In this document: one piece after another, positions 20,466 to 30,838 of the stretch
Layout of the letters: each line of letters begins with the position of its first letter
Position numbering within the stretch: the stretch's first letter is position 1
From: Pectinophora gossypiella
Taxonomy: Eukaryota; Arthropoda; Insecta; Lepidoptera; Gelechiidae
Assembly: GCF_024362695.1 (NCBI RefSeq)
Contig: NC_065408.1
Span: forward strand, 17,667,518 to 17,731,517
Direction of reading: 5' to 3'
DNA: 64,000 nt
Notes under the pieces: model-generated
What the model was told of the DNA's origin: nothing
The model's database searches: none
The model's input: the letters and a program-made list of their open reading frames with translations, nothing else
Made by a program: the position numbers and the translations under genes

Positions 20466-20591
20466 TACACTCCCGCCTAACTCCGATCGGGGTAAGCAGA
20501 GATTATGGAATTCCGTTCGCTTCGCACGCCGGTTCAGAGTAGATCGTACTAAAGTTTTTCTAAAGACATTCTCAATTTGGTTAACGTACAT
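20466..20591 (-). mobile_element. LINE H 3' end, internally deleted
   Basis: Starts where the RTE TSD ends. ATACACTCCCGCCTAACTCC-GATCGGGGTAAGCAGAG corresponds, on the minus strand, to the ORF2 end seen at 36.2 and 46.5 kb; the stretch coding for the EEAREVCQDR motif is deleted. Confidence 0.75.
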
Positions 20592-20596
20592 AACAT

Positions 20597-20790
20597 AGGC
20601 TCACGACACGACTATATGTCAATTGGTCTAGTCAGAGGTACATCCATCGCAATGTGAACTAAGTACCCACACCTCACCGTACTTTCTGTTAGACCAACGT
20701 GTTTTGTGATAGGTGGTGAGCCGTATCAAGGTCTATAATGAATGAGCCAGCAATCAAAAGTACCGAGTCAATGTACAATAAACATAATAT
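20597..20790 (+). mobile_element. Repeat I
   Basis: GTCAGAGGTACATCCATCGC, TTTCTGTTAGACCAACGTG and GGTGGTGAGCCGTATC in family order. Confidence 0.7.
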
Positions 20791-21370
20791 ATTAAATATT
20801 TATTTTTTTGTTATAAAAATTATTTTTTACCTATAAAGTCTTTAACTAACAGATGAAGGAAATTGAAAAGTGAAAAGAGAAAGTTCATTAAAGCACCACG
20901 TCGCTGTGAAAACAAACCGTGGGACAGACTAAATAAAAATAAAACTCTAATGCAAAAGAACGAAAATGTGCCCGGAAATCTGAGGAAGATAAGCGGAATG
21001 GAAACGTGAGATAGCCGGGAATAGGAACTATAAGTGAATTGTGGATGCGGCAAATGTCTAAAATTACGAGTATAACATTCCAATAGCAAAGAAACCCTAA
21101 AATATAAAAAATAACGACAAAGTGCTGTAATTTTTTTCCTTGTTTTACCTTCTTGCAGCTCAGATTTCCAGACACAATATTGAATTTTGGCCTTAAGACT
21201 TTAGGGAAGAGCGCTTCCTCCTGGCAGCCTCCTTTATGCGAAGGGATAAGTTTTCACAATGACATGTTGCGAATGGGACTTTCTGCGTTAAAATTCCTGA
21301 GTCTATCTTTCGGGTACTTTCTACTAAGATACGAGTAATTATTTTATTTCAATAATACGATCTATATTAA
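20791..21370. other. Anonymous stretch
   Basis: Overlapping minus-strand frames at 20820-21175 are low-complexity and phenylalanine/leucine rich with no domain. Confidence 0.4.
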
Positions 21371-21610
21371 TAGGGTAGTTTCGAACTATTTAAATCAGTT
21401 ACTTTTTACTAAACGTCAAAACAGAAATTACCTATGACGTCATAGAAAAAGTGACAAAATGGCGCACTTATTATTACATTTTTCTTTATTAAAATTCATT
21501 AATAAGTAAAATAGAAAAAGAAAACGTTTTTTGTCGTCTTTAGATCTGTCTTTATTTAGTACTTAATCCGAATTTTATAATTTATCTTTGACCTACAAAA
21601 CTACCCAATT
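21371..21610. mobile_element. MITE L, full length
   Basis: Left end TAGGGTAGTTTCGAACTATT, right end CTACAAAACTACCCAATTA, imperfect inverted repeats around GGGTAGTTT. Shared internal words TTACTTTTTACTAAACGTCA and GATCTGTCTTTATTTAGTA recur at 25.9, 40.0, 45.7 and 61.9 kb. Confidence 0.8.
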
Positions 21611-22564
21611 ATAAGTATTTTAAAAGAAAACAGAACAAATAGAGAACATTATAAAACGTATAAACAAGAAACACTGCTTTATATAGTTCCGGTAAAATCC
21701 GATTTCGATGAAGCTGATATGGGCAGTTGCTTAGATGGAAATGTTCAAAATTACAAAACTGTGATCGAACACTTTCCATTCTATGCAAGCTTGCTCAATT
21801 GTCGATTGTTTTTAGACGTGACTTATTGCAGGTTAGCTTTAGATGGTTTTATGTATTTGACGAGGTCCATTTTTTTTGTATGTCTTGTTACAGTTTTGCT
21901 TCATACTTCTTCACGCTTCAAACTCAATCAACCTTCACACATTGCCACATCCAAACCACCAATAGATTCAACATCCGGCAGCGCACCGTAGACGCCGCAG
22001 GGGACTGAAACTGTAGGCGAACGACCTATTTTAAATTTCCCTCGCTAAAAACTATACTTACTGTTTTTATACCGACACTCCAGTTTCCAATAACGGAATG
22101 TTTGTACGATCGTATTTGCTCTTTGAAATCTAGATTAAGTTTTGAAGACTCAGGAGAAATAAGTTTCTATTGGCTTCTCTTTGGTTTATATTTCAGATTC
22201 TATATTTGTAATGTAAATAAAAAATATTTTCTGTCGAGGTAGATTCGATTCCAATATCGCTATTTTTGTTTGATAGTCGCTAGATCTATTTGATCTGAAT
22301 TGGTTTCGTTATTGCATGTAGGTTCGTTCGAATGTTAAGAATATGCTCTCAAGATATTTACATGACTTGTGCTTTATATGTGAGAGGGTATGTGTATGTG
22401 TGAGTGTAAATGTGCACACTTGTGTTTATTTTTTATTTTCACTAATTTCATATCCTATCTGTTGGGTTTTTATTCTGTTTTCTTCCTGATTTTGACATGA
22501 TATTCTAGATTTATTTATTTATGAATTTTGAGTGTATCCCGGGTTTAAATGCATTCTTTGTTTT
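21611..22564. other. Anonymous stretch
   Basis: An open frame at 21719-21991 (+), overlapped by another frame, has two hydrophobic stretches but no recognised family. No repeat match except a faint LINE F-like word near 21819. Confidence 0.35.
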
Positions 22565-22600
22565 AGGTTTACGCGGTTATTATCATAATTAAAACACTTA
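22565..22600. mobile_element. MITE K end fragment
   Basis: TAGGTTTACGCGGTTATTAT followed by CATAATTAAAACAC matches the left side of the element at 14.7 kb. Confidence 0.5.
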
Positions 22601-23132
22601 TTAAGGGGTTTTTAAACGCATTCAGTTTCAATTTTTACACTGGACTAGGGACTATTAATATTTTAAATTACTTACACTTCCAAAGGCAAAGCGTCACAAA
22701 ACTGATATCCAGCATTAGCAAAACACACCCAACTTCCGAAAAAAAAAAAAACGCAAAACGTAATCAGGTCAGTCACTTCGTTCCGAAACCGTCCAGCAAT
22801 CCCATTAAAACCGAAACTGGATTTCCAGGTGGATCTGCCGTTCCATCGAAAAATTCTGTAAAAATCTTCGCTAACTTCAACAGGGTAACTCAATAAAAGG
22901 CACTCATGCGCACATTCCTGTCACGTGCCGCGGGGAGAATTAGGCCATTCCACTGCAATGTCAAACTAGTCGGACTGTGCTGAGAAATTGCTGTTATTGC
23001 GCCACCAGCTGCTGGGAATCATAAGTGGAGAATTGTGGCTGTAAAACAATTTTATGTGGAAGATAGATTTTTAAAGTTTTCTTTCGTTTTTCGCGTCTTC
23101 GTTTTGCTTTTGTTTGATTTGGCCAGTGTTTT
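22601..23132. other. Anonymous stretch
   Basis: A 73-residue minus-strand frame at 22672-22893 is not recognised. Confidence 0.35.
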
Positions 23133-23352
23133 GTTTTTCCGACGTGACTTATTGTAGATTTGACGCAAAGGGTATTTACTACTTGGCCGGACAAATGAGG
23201 AGTGCTTTTACTCGGTATCAACGAGGACCAGCCTGAAGGTGCTCAGTTCGCGAAACTCGGCTCAGGGCGTCGTGTGGGAGTATTAAATTTAAAAGAATTT
23301 ATCGATCCTAGTGGGCCGATAGCGATAACTGCTGAATGAGGAAAATCGTCTA
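23133..23352 (-). mobile_element. LINE F 3' end
   Basis: Reverse copy from CCGACGTGACTTATTGTAG through GGCTCAGGGCGTCGTGTGG to AATGAGGAAAATCGTC. Diverged. Confidence 0.8.
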
Positions 23353-23599
23353 GTAAGTATTCGGGTTGTTAGTATATTACGTTCTTCGAACGTCGATATT
23401 TTTTCTTTTTGATTTAAGATTTTTATTAAAAATATTTTACTCCGTGTCAGAACAATTTGGGAAATAAGCTGTTTTTCTATTGACTCTGTGTTTTTTCTCC
23501 CGGGACTTCCGGTGTTTCACCACAAGCTCGCAGCAGCATAGTTGAGTATGATCCGACTCCTTACGTATAAATCTGTCTATAAAAGGAGGCTTGAAGTTT

Positions 23600-23683
23600 C
23601 CATGAATTTTCCGACAGCAAATTCCACTTGATATCAACACAGTTCTGAATCATCTCCCTCAGTATTGGTTACCATGTCACTGT
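23600..23683. mobile_element. Element D, right-arm fragment (copy 3)
   Basis: Keeps AATTCCACTTGATATCAAC, CATCTCCCTCAGTATTGG and the terminal ATGTCACTGTAGG. The left arm is absent. Confidence 0.75.
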
Positions 23684-24504
23684 AGGTATCAACATAATTC
23701 TAAGCGATAGTTTTAACTCTGATATTTTTGTATGAGGTTTCAATTTATCAAAAAAATACTTCCTTTCATCTAAATTTATTTAAGTAAGTAAATAGAGAGC
23801 CAATGTTTAATCTTGTTCAAGAATAGCCATAACTCGTAAATTACAGTTCATTTGCTAAAGCAAAATTAAATATATCTCAGCTCAGTGGAAAGTTCAAAAC
23901 ACTTTAATTCTAGACAAATCTTCGTCTTAAGTAGAAGTCTAGCCGAGTCCGGTTACTCGACGGAAGACTTTAAGACATTAATTACAAGATCCTTTGAGAT
24001 GTAACTGAAAATGTAAATGAAATCCTGCGCAGTTTATCCTTCCTGAAGTTGAACGGAGAATCTAGATTGAGGTTAGAATAGCTTAACGTGTTTTATCGTG
24101 CTTTTGAATTTGTGAATTGTTTTTTATTTCTTTCTATTTCGGGTAAGAAAAATATAGAATATTTTTAGATGTTTATTCTGGGCTTAGACCCGTAGTAGAG
24201 CTACGTGGTGGAGTATATTCCATGCACCTTCTGCCAAACAAGACGATCCGCTTTGCGAAGAACTTTTCCACAACAAATCGCGACCACCAACTATTACAAG
24301 CACACGTCACAGGATATTAAATTAGTTCTACTTACAGATTCAGCGTTTTATAATCATCTTTTCACGCCTCTCCGCGTCATCTGGCTCAGGTTGGCGAGTG
24401 TCGACTTTAATTGTGTCGATAGAGAGTTGTAGTTTGCGGGTACAAACTATTAAGTACAACTTACCAATAAATACATGCTAATAAAAATATAACATACTTA
24501 CAAA
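23684..24504. other. Anonymous stretch
   Basis: No gene. A short match to the SINE C tail (CGTGGTGGAGTATATTCCAT, near 24203) is the only repeat signal. Confidence 0.4.
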
Positions 24505-24737
24505 TATACAGAGTGTTAGTGACATCGTAACGAAAACTTTGAGGGGTGGTTCAGGCCATGATTCTGAGTTGATATCAAGTAGAAATTTCCGTCGCAAAAG
24601 TATGGATTGGAAAATAATTAAAAAGAAAAGAAAAATTTTCATGAATTTTTTGACACGAAATTCCACTTGATATCAACTCAGAATCATGGTCTGAACCATC
24701 CCCCTCAGTATTCGTTACGGTGTCACTAACACCCATA
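24505..24737. mobile_element. Element D, copy 4
   Basis: Both arms complete: TATACAGAGTGTTAGTGACA at the left and GATGTCACT-like end TGTCACTAACACCC at the right. Confidence 0.9.
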
Positions 24738-24766
24738 CCTACTTATATGGCTACCGTATGTACTTG

Positions 24767-25002
24767 TACGGGGTGTAAGTGTCATCGTAACGAATACTGA
24801 GAGGGATGATTCATCTGATTGTTCTGAGTTAATATCAAGTGGAATTTTCCATCGCAAAAGTATAGAATTGAAAATAATTTTAAAAAACTAAAAAAAAAAT
24901 CATGAATTTTGCGACGGAAAATTCCACTTGATTTTAACTCAGAATCATGGTCTGAATCAACCCCCTCAGTATTCGTTACGATGTCACTAACACCCAGTAT
25001 AT
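24767..25002. mobile_element. Element D, copy 5
   Basis: Starts 30 bp after copy 4 in the same overall layout, ending GATGTCACTAACACCCAGTA. Arms of about 95-100 bp, A-rich centre. Confidence 0.9.
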
Positions 25003-25054
25003 ACCTAACCTTTATACATAACAAACGTGAAACGTGAACGTAAAACGTGATATC

Positions 25055-25095
25055 GCTAGGGAGATGATGATAATATTCATCATCATCTCTCTAGC
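25055..25095. repeat. Inverted pair of SINE G tail ends
   Basis: GCTAGGGAGATGATGAT and its near-complement ATCATCATCTCTCTAGC face each other across 7 bp. They match the 3' end of SINE G, so two tails seem to have met tail to tail. Confidence 0.75.
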
Positions 25096-25178
25096 ATTAT
25101 ACCGTTTCTATGATAATGATGATATTATTTATTTAATGGTTAATCAATATACATGAATTATATAATATTATATAATAT

Positions 25179-25386
25179 CTACAGGTGATAGTGGAATCGT
25201 AATTAATACTGGGGGGATGATTCAGACCATGATTCTGAGTTGATATCAAGTGAAATTTCCTGTTGGAAAATTCGTGCTTTTGCGACGGATAATTTCACTT
25301 GACATCAAGTCAAGTGAAATTATCCGTCTGAATCATCCCATTTTTTTATGTCACTAGTTTTCGTTATGTCACAAACATCCTGTGTA
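25179..25386. mobile_element. Element D, rearranged copy 6
   Basis: Left arm normal, right arm short and scrambled. It contains a perfect 20-bp stem (GACGGATAATTTCACTTGAC at 25284-25303 with its complement at 25309-25328) around a 5-nt loop. Confidence 0.8.
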
Positions 25387-25634
25387 GTTAGTATACCTCT
25401 TTATCGATACTTCTTCCGTCCAACACTACATGATAATGCAAACCCGCCCAGTATTGTGAGCGATCTTAATACGAAACAGTATCTTAATACGTGCGTGGGC
25501 ACATTATTTACAGGCTGGTTATACCGGTAAATGAAGTTGTAAGTTGAACATCGTTTGCGTAATATGCAATGGTGGGATGTTGTCCCTTTGTCGTTTGTTG
25601 TGCGACTAAAACTGATGTGTCATTAAAAGTAAGT

Positions 25635-25800
25635 AAGTAAGTAATATATTTATTTCCTCTACAAATAACATTGTTCTTATACTAGTTTACAATCATTTTA
25701 TAACATGAACATTAATAATATTTATAGAGGCTGGAGCCTAAACTAGTTTAGGTACCCTGTGTTATAGGTCTCCAGGCCTCCACCTCCAGAAATACGGTCA
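25635..25800 (-). mobile_element. Probable LINE 3' UTR
   Basis: Begins with (GTAA)n-ATATATTTATTTCC, as retroelement tails do when read in reverse, and continues to GGTCTCCAGGCCTCCACC. No protein evidence. Confidence 0.35.
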
Positions 25801-25810
25801 AATGAAATTG

Positions 25811-25869
25811 AAATTGCAACATTGCATTCTTAGATGAATTGCTTCGATGTGGCCATTTTCACCCCCCTG
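25811..25869. mobile_element. MITE R, right end
   Basis: Contains TCTTAGATGAATTGCTTCG, then GATGTGGCCATTTTCACCCC. Confidence 0.75.
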
Positions 25870-25880
25870 CTCCTAATACA

Positions 25881-26257
25881 ATAGACTAGTTTTCAACCAC
25901 TCAAATCAGTTACTTTTTACTTAACGTACAAACACGAAATTATAGGTTGCCTGGCAGAAATTTCTGTTTAGCAATAAGGCCGCCTATTGGGCTTATGTTT
26001 ATGTCCTTTGTATATGTTGTTGTGCAACAAAGTATTGATTGATTGATTGAAATTACTATGGAATTTGTATGAAAAAGCCCACTGTGAAGTCGTAGAAAAA
26101 CGTGATAAAGTGTCGGACTTATTATTACGTTTTCCTTGATTAAAACTCATAAATAAGTTAAATAGAAAAAGAAAATGTTTTTCGTTAGTTTTAGATGTAT
26201 CTTTATTTATTAATCAGAATTATATAGTTTATCTTGAACCTGGTACACGACCCAATT
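25881..26257. mobile_element. MITE L with nested insert
   Basis: Same internal order as the copy at 21.4 kb; interrupted at 25943-26048. Right end matches GACCCAATT. Confidence 0.8.
25943..26048 (+). mobile_element. LINE M 3' end nested in MITE L, 7-bp TSD
   Basis: A 106-bp insert starting TAGGTTGCCTGGCAGAAATT and ending in a GATT repeat, bracketed by GAAATTA at 25936-25942 and 26049-26055. The uninterrupted L sequence (ACGAAATTACTATGG in reverse near 40.23 kb) confirms the empty site. Confidence 0.88.
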
Positions 26258-26702
26258 TCCTCTTTATAAAAATCTCTACACCGATGCACGAAGGAGCTGT
26301 CGCCTCATAAAACAAACGACTGTCGCGACACAAGATGCATGCTGCATTCGGTCCCGGACTCACCTCATACCATTAATTAACACCCTCACTTCCACACTAG
26401 AAACTTAATGAAAACCCGGCTACAATAATTACATTATAAAGTACAAAAACTCTCAGGGGAAGAAAAATATCAGTCTAGTTTACACGGGGAATTTTTCTCT
26501 CAGACCCGCGTGAGGGTGGACTTTTTGCGAAAGAGTGTATTGCACGCCGTAAATGCAGTAATAGTTTATTTTTCTATGTTGCTGTTGGAATGGGAGTAAA
26601 GAACAACTATATAAAACGTCTAGCTGCTTGTTGTAGTGCAGGAGTATGTAGTCAAAGTCAAAGTCAAGTCGAATCGAGTCGTGTGTAGTCGGGTATGTAA
26701 TC
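26258..26702. other. Anonymous stretch
   Basis: No gene or repeat. Includes a GTC/GAG-rich patch at 26645-26700. Confidence 0.4.
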
Positions 26703-26965
26703 GAGGAGCTCGGTGGCGCAGCGGTTAATGCGCTCGGTCTGCGATTGTTTAAGTTAAGCAACTTTCGCAAAGGCCGGTCATAGGATGGGTGACCACAAAA
26801 AAAAAAGTTTTCATCTCGAGCTCCTCCGTGCTTCGGAAGGCACGTTAAGCCGTCGGTCCCGGCTGCATTAGCAGTCGTTAATAACCACCAATCCGCACTG
26901 GGCCCGCGTGATGGTTTAAGGCCCGATCTCCCTATCCATCCATAGGGAAGGCCCCAGCAGTGGGG
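26703..26965 (+). mobile_element. SINE B, plus-strand partner of an inverted pair
   Basis: Near full length: tRNA-like A box TGGCGCAGCGG (26714-26724), 5S-like segment ending GGATGGGTGACC, A-run, core, then the tail up to CCCAGCAGTGGGG, where it meets a reversed copy. Confidence 0.92.
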
Positions 26966-27084
26966 AGCTCGAGATAAAACTTTTTTTTTTGTGGTCACCC
27001 ATCCTATGACCGGCTTTTGCGAAAGTTGCTTAACTTCAACAATCGCAGACCGAGCGCGTTTACCGCTGCGCCACCGAGCTCCTC
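26964..27084 (-). mobile_element. SINE B, reversed 5' part
   Basis: Holds the head and 5S-like part only, in opposite orientation to the copy before it, so the outer ~120 bp of the pair are reverse complements. Confidence 0.92.
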
Positions 27085-27162
27085 GAACTTCCAGATTGTG
27101 AGCACATAACTGTGTTCTATGACCGACCAGAAATCAGAATAATTTATTCAACGTAATTTTCA

Positions 27163-27265
27163 TGGATAAACTTGTTGACGGTCAAATTAACATTTTTGAA
27201 TCTACGTCATTTCGCAAGGTGTTATGGCTGAGAAGAAATGACAAGAAACTGCAACTGCAACACAT
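27163..27265 (+). repeat. Duplicate segment (pairs with 28842-28945)
   Basis: GGATAAACTTGTTGACGGTC ... AAGAAACTGCAACTGCAAC matches a stretch 1.7 kb away, with about 15-20% differences by eye. Possibly part of an unrecognised element. Confidence 0.65.
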
Positions 27266-27309
27266 CTTTTAAAAAAAATATATATCTATATTTAATATTA
27301 GAGGAACAC

Positions 27310-27495
27310 ATTTAATACCAGGCATTTTTATCATTTAGGTAATCATTAATGTCATAATAATAAAAAAATGTCATAATAAGCTTTTTTACAAAAAGTAAGA
27401 TTCACATAAGCTTTATATTTTCTGACAAATTCAAAATATTATCTGGTATTTTATTGTAAAAACGACCGTTGTGACAAATAATAATATTGAGCTAA
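27310..27495 (-). mobile_element. LINE reverse-transcriptase C-terminus, decayed
   Basis: The minus strand reads HNGRFYNKIPDNILNLSEN, then a stop, then a KKAYY-like end: the hallmark C-terminal pattern of CR1/Jockey-type LINE proteins. Stops and shifts mark it as dead. Confidence 0.55.
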
Positions 27496-27858
27496 TTTGA
27501 CGGAAAAGACCCTATCTTTCAGTCGACATTTACAACCTGCTCGAGACATTTTTTACACCAAGTTTTGGAGACATTTTTCAACCTTTTCTATTCTCTATAT
27601 CCATGGCTACGGCGCTATTTCTCTCTGTACAAACAAGGCTTATTAAGAAGCAGCTGGTGTAAGGATTAAATTAAAAAGAAAAGGAATCCTTGTAATTTCT
27701 AGATATGGCGCGAGGACAAAGCGTTTAGTTGCTGATGAGCGTTGAGCCAGGTTTAAAGGATTTGTTTGGCGAGCGCCAGGTTTTTGCGTTTTGTTGCAGC
27801 GGAATAATTATTTATGCAAATTCCGTTACGTATTATGTTATGTTGAAGGAAATTATGT
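27496..27858. other. Anonymous stretch
   Basis: No gene or recognised repeat. Confidence 0.4.
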
Positions 27859-28373
27859 TTTTGTTGGACTTTGTTTTGGACGTGACATATTTACAGGTCC
27901 GTTTTTTTTACCAAAACGACTGCCTGTCTGAACTCCAACCAGCAAAGAGAAAACCAACCCGATACAGGTTAGGTCACATTATGCCTTCGAAACGTATGTG
28001 CCAGAATGCAACGCCAGGGTATCTGGGCTTCCTTACGATATGATATTTTAATTTACCGTTGAACAGTTTTTTGTTAGACTTTGTTTAAGACATGACTGAT
28101 TTGTGAATCGAATTATGACAGGTCCGGTTTTTTACAGAAGTTTGACCTGTTTGACTTCCAACCACCGAAGAGAAAACCAACCTGATAAACGCATTTCCAG
28201 GGTATATCGGTTTCCTTACGACGATATTTTCCTTCACCGCTGAACACGTGATAATGATTTATAATCTGAATATAAATTCGAAAACAATTTCGATTTTGGT
28301 TTAGGCTCGTGTTGGAATCGAATCTGCGACCTCATAATGAGAGTCAAGCGTTCTTTCAATAGGGCTACCATAT
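27859..28373 (-). mobile_element. SINE G, locally duplicated
   Basis: Two units (27859-28066 and 28067-28373) each begin TTTTTGTTRGACTTTGTTT, then hold the SINE G 3' part (GACAGGTCCGGTTTTTTACA). The second unit continues to the tRNA-like head: CGACCTCATAATGAGAG near 28330 and a reversed B box. The units have diverged, so the duplication is old. Confidence 0.75.
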
Positions 28374-28841
28374 ATTACTAGCAAGTAAAAAGAGCAACGC
28401 ACCCATCCCACAAATAACGTAAGTAGATTTATGCTAATAACTATGGTAGGCGGCTGCTTCGGGATTCATTTGGTAGATTTATAGCCCTCGCGACGCTGGT
28501 GAGATTAAAACTTTCTTCGAGGGTTCCTTGCTTAGTTCTCGAGTGTAAGGTAAGGAAAACGAGGCTTTGAATCTTGTAGTATCTACGTAGGTACAATCAA
28601 AGAGCAAAAGTTCAGTCACTGAGCCCGGCGATTTTTTGGAAACAGTGGTGAAAATATGAACCGTTAGTTGTCATAATTATAAAATTTGTTTTTGTTGGTG
28701 TTTTTGGTCTATTACAGAAACGACACGTAAGAAGGTCTCAAATGCAACCAGTTAATTTATTGCTTTGCAAGAAACTGATTGGACTTTTGCAGGTTATCGT
28801 ACAGTACAAAATCAAAATATTTTTTTCAACCTAATTATAAT
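28374..28841. other. Anonymous stretch
   Basis: No gene or recognised repeat. Confidence 0.4.
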
Positions 28842-28945
28842 GGATAAACTTGTGGAAGGTCAATTTAACATTTATGAATCTATCTCATTTTGCAAGGTGT
28901 CATGGCTAAGGAGAAGAAGTCACAAGAAACTGCAACTTTGCATCC
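28842..28945 (+). repeat. Duplicate segment (pairs with 27163-27265)
   Basis: GGATAAACTTGTGGAAGGTC ... AAGAAACTGCAACTTTGCA; see the partner for the comparison. Confidence 0.65.
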
Positions 28946-29120
28946 GTGAAAATCACCACAGATCAAAATAAAAACACGTAAATAGGGAATTTTCCAGAGA
29001 CTTGGTCTTTTTTGGAGAAAAGAGTTTTAGAGCAGCTACTTGTGATGTGGACGAAGTCACGAACGAAAACTGGTATGATATTCTTGCAGCTAGCTTTTTC
29101 TTCGGCTATACAGTTGTCAG

Positions 29121-29811
29121 ATGTTGCAGTAAATTTAGGCGGATGAGGCAAATTCTACCAATTAAAAAGAGTGCTTAATAACCATACGCTAAAGATTGTA
29201 TATTATGCGCTTGCAGACTCGCTTATTACTTACGGATTAATTGTATATGGCCGTACTTTTATAACATACTTGAATGATATCAAAAATATACAGATAAGGC
29301 TCATAAAGTTTCTGGTAAGCAAAAAAGTAAAGAAAGTGTGTAGTGTAGATTATAATCAGTTATTTCCTGTATGTCGAATTTTGCCTGTGGATATGAAGGT
29401 TGAATACTTAATTGGGTTAGAGCATTACTATAGCGAAAAGTACAAAGTAACCGTTAAAAATAAATACAATACAAGAAGTGTAAGAGAGAAAAGACTGATA
29501 CAACCCAAAACAAATAATTATTATGGAGAAAGATTGTCGTCATATTTAGTGCCAAAAATATTTAATAAAATAAGCTTGTTAAGACAAAATAATAAGTTAA
29601 GTAAAAATCTGTTAAAATTAAAACTAAGAAGTGTATTGCTCGATAGCTGTAAGTAATATATTATTTGTATTAACAATTACTGTCGGTAGGTAAATTAAGA
29701 TATAAACATATGAGCGCTACTCGCCATCAAACTTCATAAGTTTGGCGGGGATGATTTGTAAATCTACCGTTTAAGTTTTTCATTTAAATAAATTAATAAA
29801 AAAAAAAAAAA
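29121..29811 (+). mobile_element. CR1/Jockey-like LINE 3' end
   Basis: An open frame to TAA at 29656 encodes the part of a non-LTR reverse transcriptase downstream of the catalytic site: LKIVYYALADSLITYGLIVY, an NIQIRLIKFL segment, YNTRS and YLVPKIFNKI, each a familiar landmark of this protein end. Upstream, KFRRMRQILPIKK is in another frame, so a frameshift lies near 29165-29180. A 150-bp 3' UTR and an A-rich tail (to 29811) follow. 5'-truncated; not functional. Confidence 0.85.
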
Positions 29812-30402
29812 TATATCTAAGTATGTGAAAATTTACGATTAAAGTGTAACTATGTTACCTACTGAATAAAGATATTTTTGAGTTTCATAACCCTATAAAT
29901 TAAAAAAAAGAAGTAGTGTTACTAGTTCTACAAAAGTACATAATAAAGTCACGCCCATTCGTATAAGAAATACGTGTATAAAGTATTTACGGACGAACCA
30001 AAATGGCGCGTCATTGTGAATGTACGTTCATATTCACGTCCTCAGAAACAATTTTCTAACACAAAAATCAATTTTCTATAAACATAAAATCATTACAGCG
30101 AAATTGAATTTTGCCAACCAAAATCTGTAACTTACAATTTTTAAAAAATTTCCCGGAACTCAGTGAGGGAACTAACAAACTGTCGATTCGATCAACTGCA
30201 GTGATAGCTTGCCATCTTTTATTTTTAGTTTCCGATCACAAGTTTAAATTACTATTGCTACTCCGTCGCTATGCAAGTTTAATAGCTTTTATCGCAGCAA
30301 CTATGTGCGCACCATCACTATGTTTTGAGTTAAGAGAGAGAACACACAGTGCGTTGAGGGATCGAAAAGGGCAAGACACACAAAACTGCACAGCTTGAAC
30401 CG
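29812..30402. other. Anonymous stretch
   Basis: A 95-residue open frame (30111-30398, +) has a leucine-rich middle but no recognised family. Confidence 0.35.
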
Positions 30403-30838
30403 GAAAGACCTTCGAAAACTGGCGGGCCATTAGTGGTCACAGCCTACTTAACAAACATCTATAGACCTTACAGACAGCCCAGAGAGACTGCCTGGAGGCA
30501 AAAGAAACCGTCGGAATGACGTAATATACGATCCCGACGCCACGATCAACACGAGCGGCCAATCACAAAACACTTCAGAACCCTATCGACCCCGCCGGCG
30601 TGGTCAACGATTTCCCTCATTCAGTATTTTTCGCTATCGACCCACTAGGGTCGATCAATTCTTTCAAAATAATGATCCTCTCAAACGACGCCCTGAGCCG
30701 AGGTCCGCGCCCAACTGGGCACCCTCAGGCCTGTAGTCTTATTTTTTTTTGCCGCGTGAGAGCCCTCAGCACTCCCCATTTGTCCGGCCAAGTACTACAC
30801 ATCTACAATAAGTCATGTCAAAAAAAAAAACACCTCTT
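30403..30838 (+). mobile_element. LINE F 3' end, longest copy
   Basis: Runs from GAAAACTGGCGGGCCATTAG through CCTCTCAAACGACGCCCTGA and TTTGTCCGGCCAAGTA to AAGTCATGTC plus an A-run. One frame near 30410-30460 reads GHSLLNKHL, reminiscent of the RNase H end of some LINEs; this is only suggestive. Confidence 0.75.

Noticed and set aside
24505..25386. CRISPR array
   Set aside because: The repeats are long inverted arms of a mobile element, unevenly spaced; the genome is eukaryotic.
26480..26998. 172-residue minus-strand open frame
   Set aside because: Most of it lies antisense through SINE B; the same peptide pieces appear wherever SINE B occurs. Not a gene.
29171..29656. Host gene of 161 residues
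   Set aside because: The peptide is a LINE reverse-transcriptase end; there is no ATG at the frame start (it opens on GTG), and a frameshift lies upstream.
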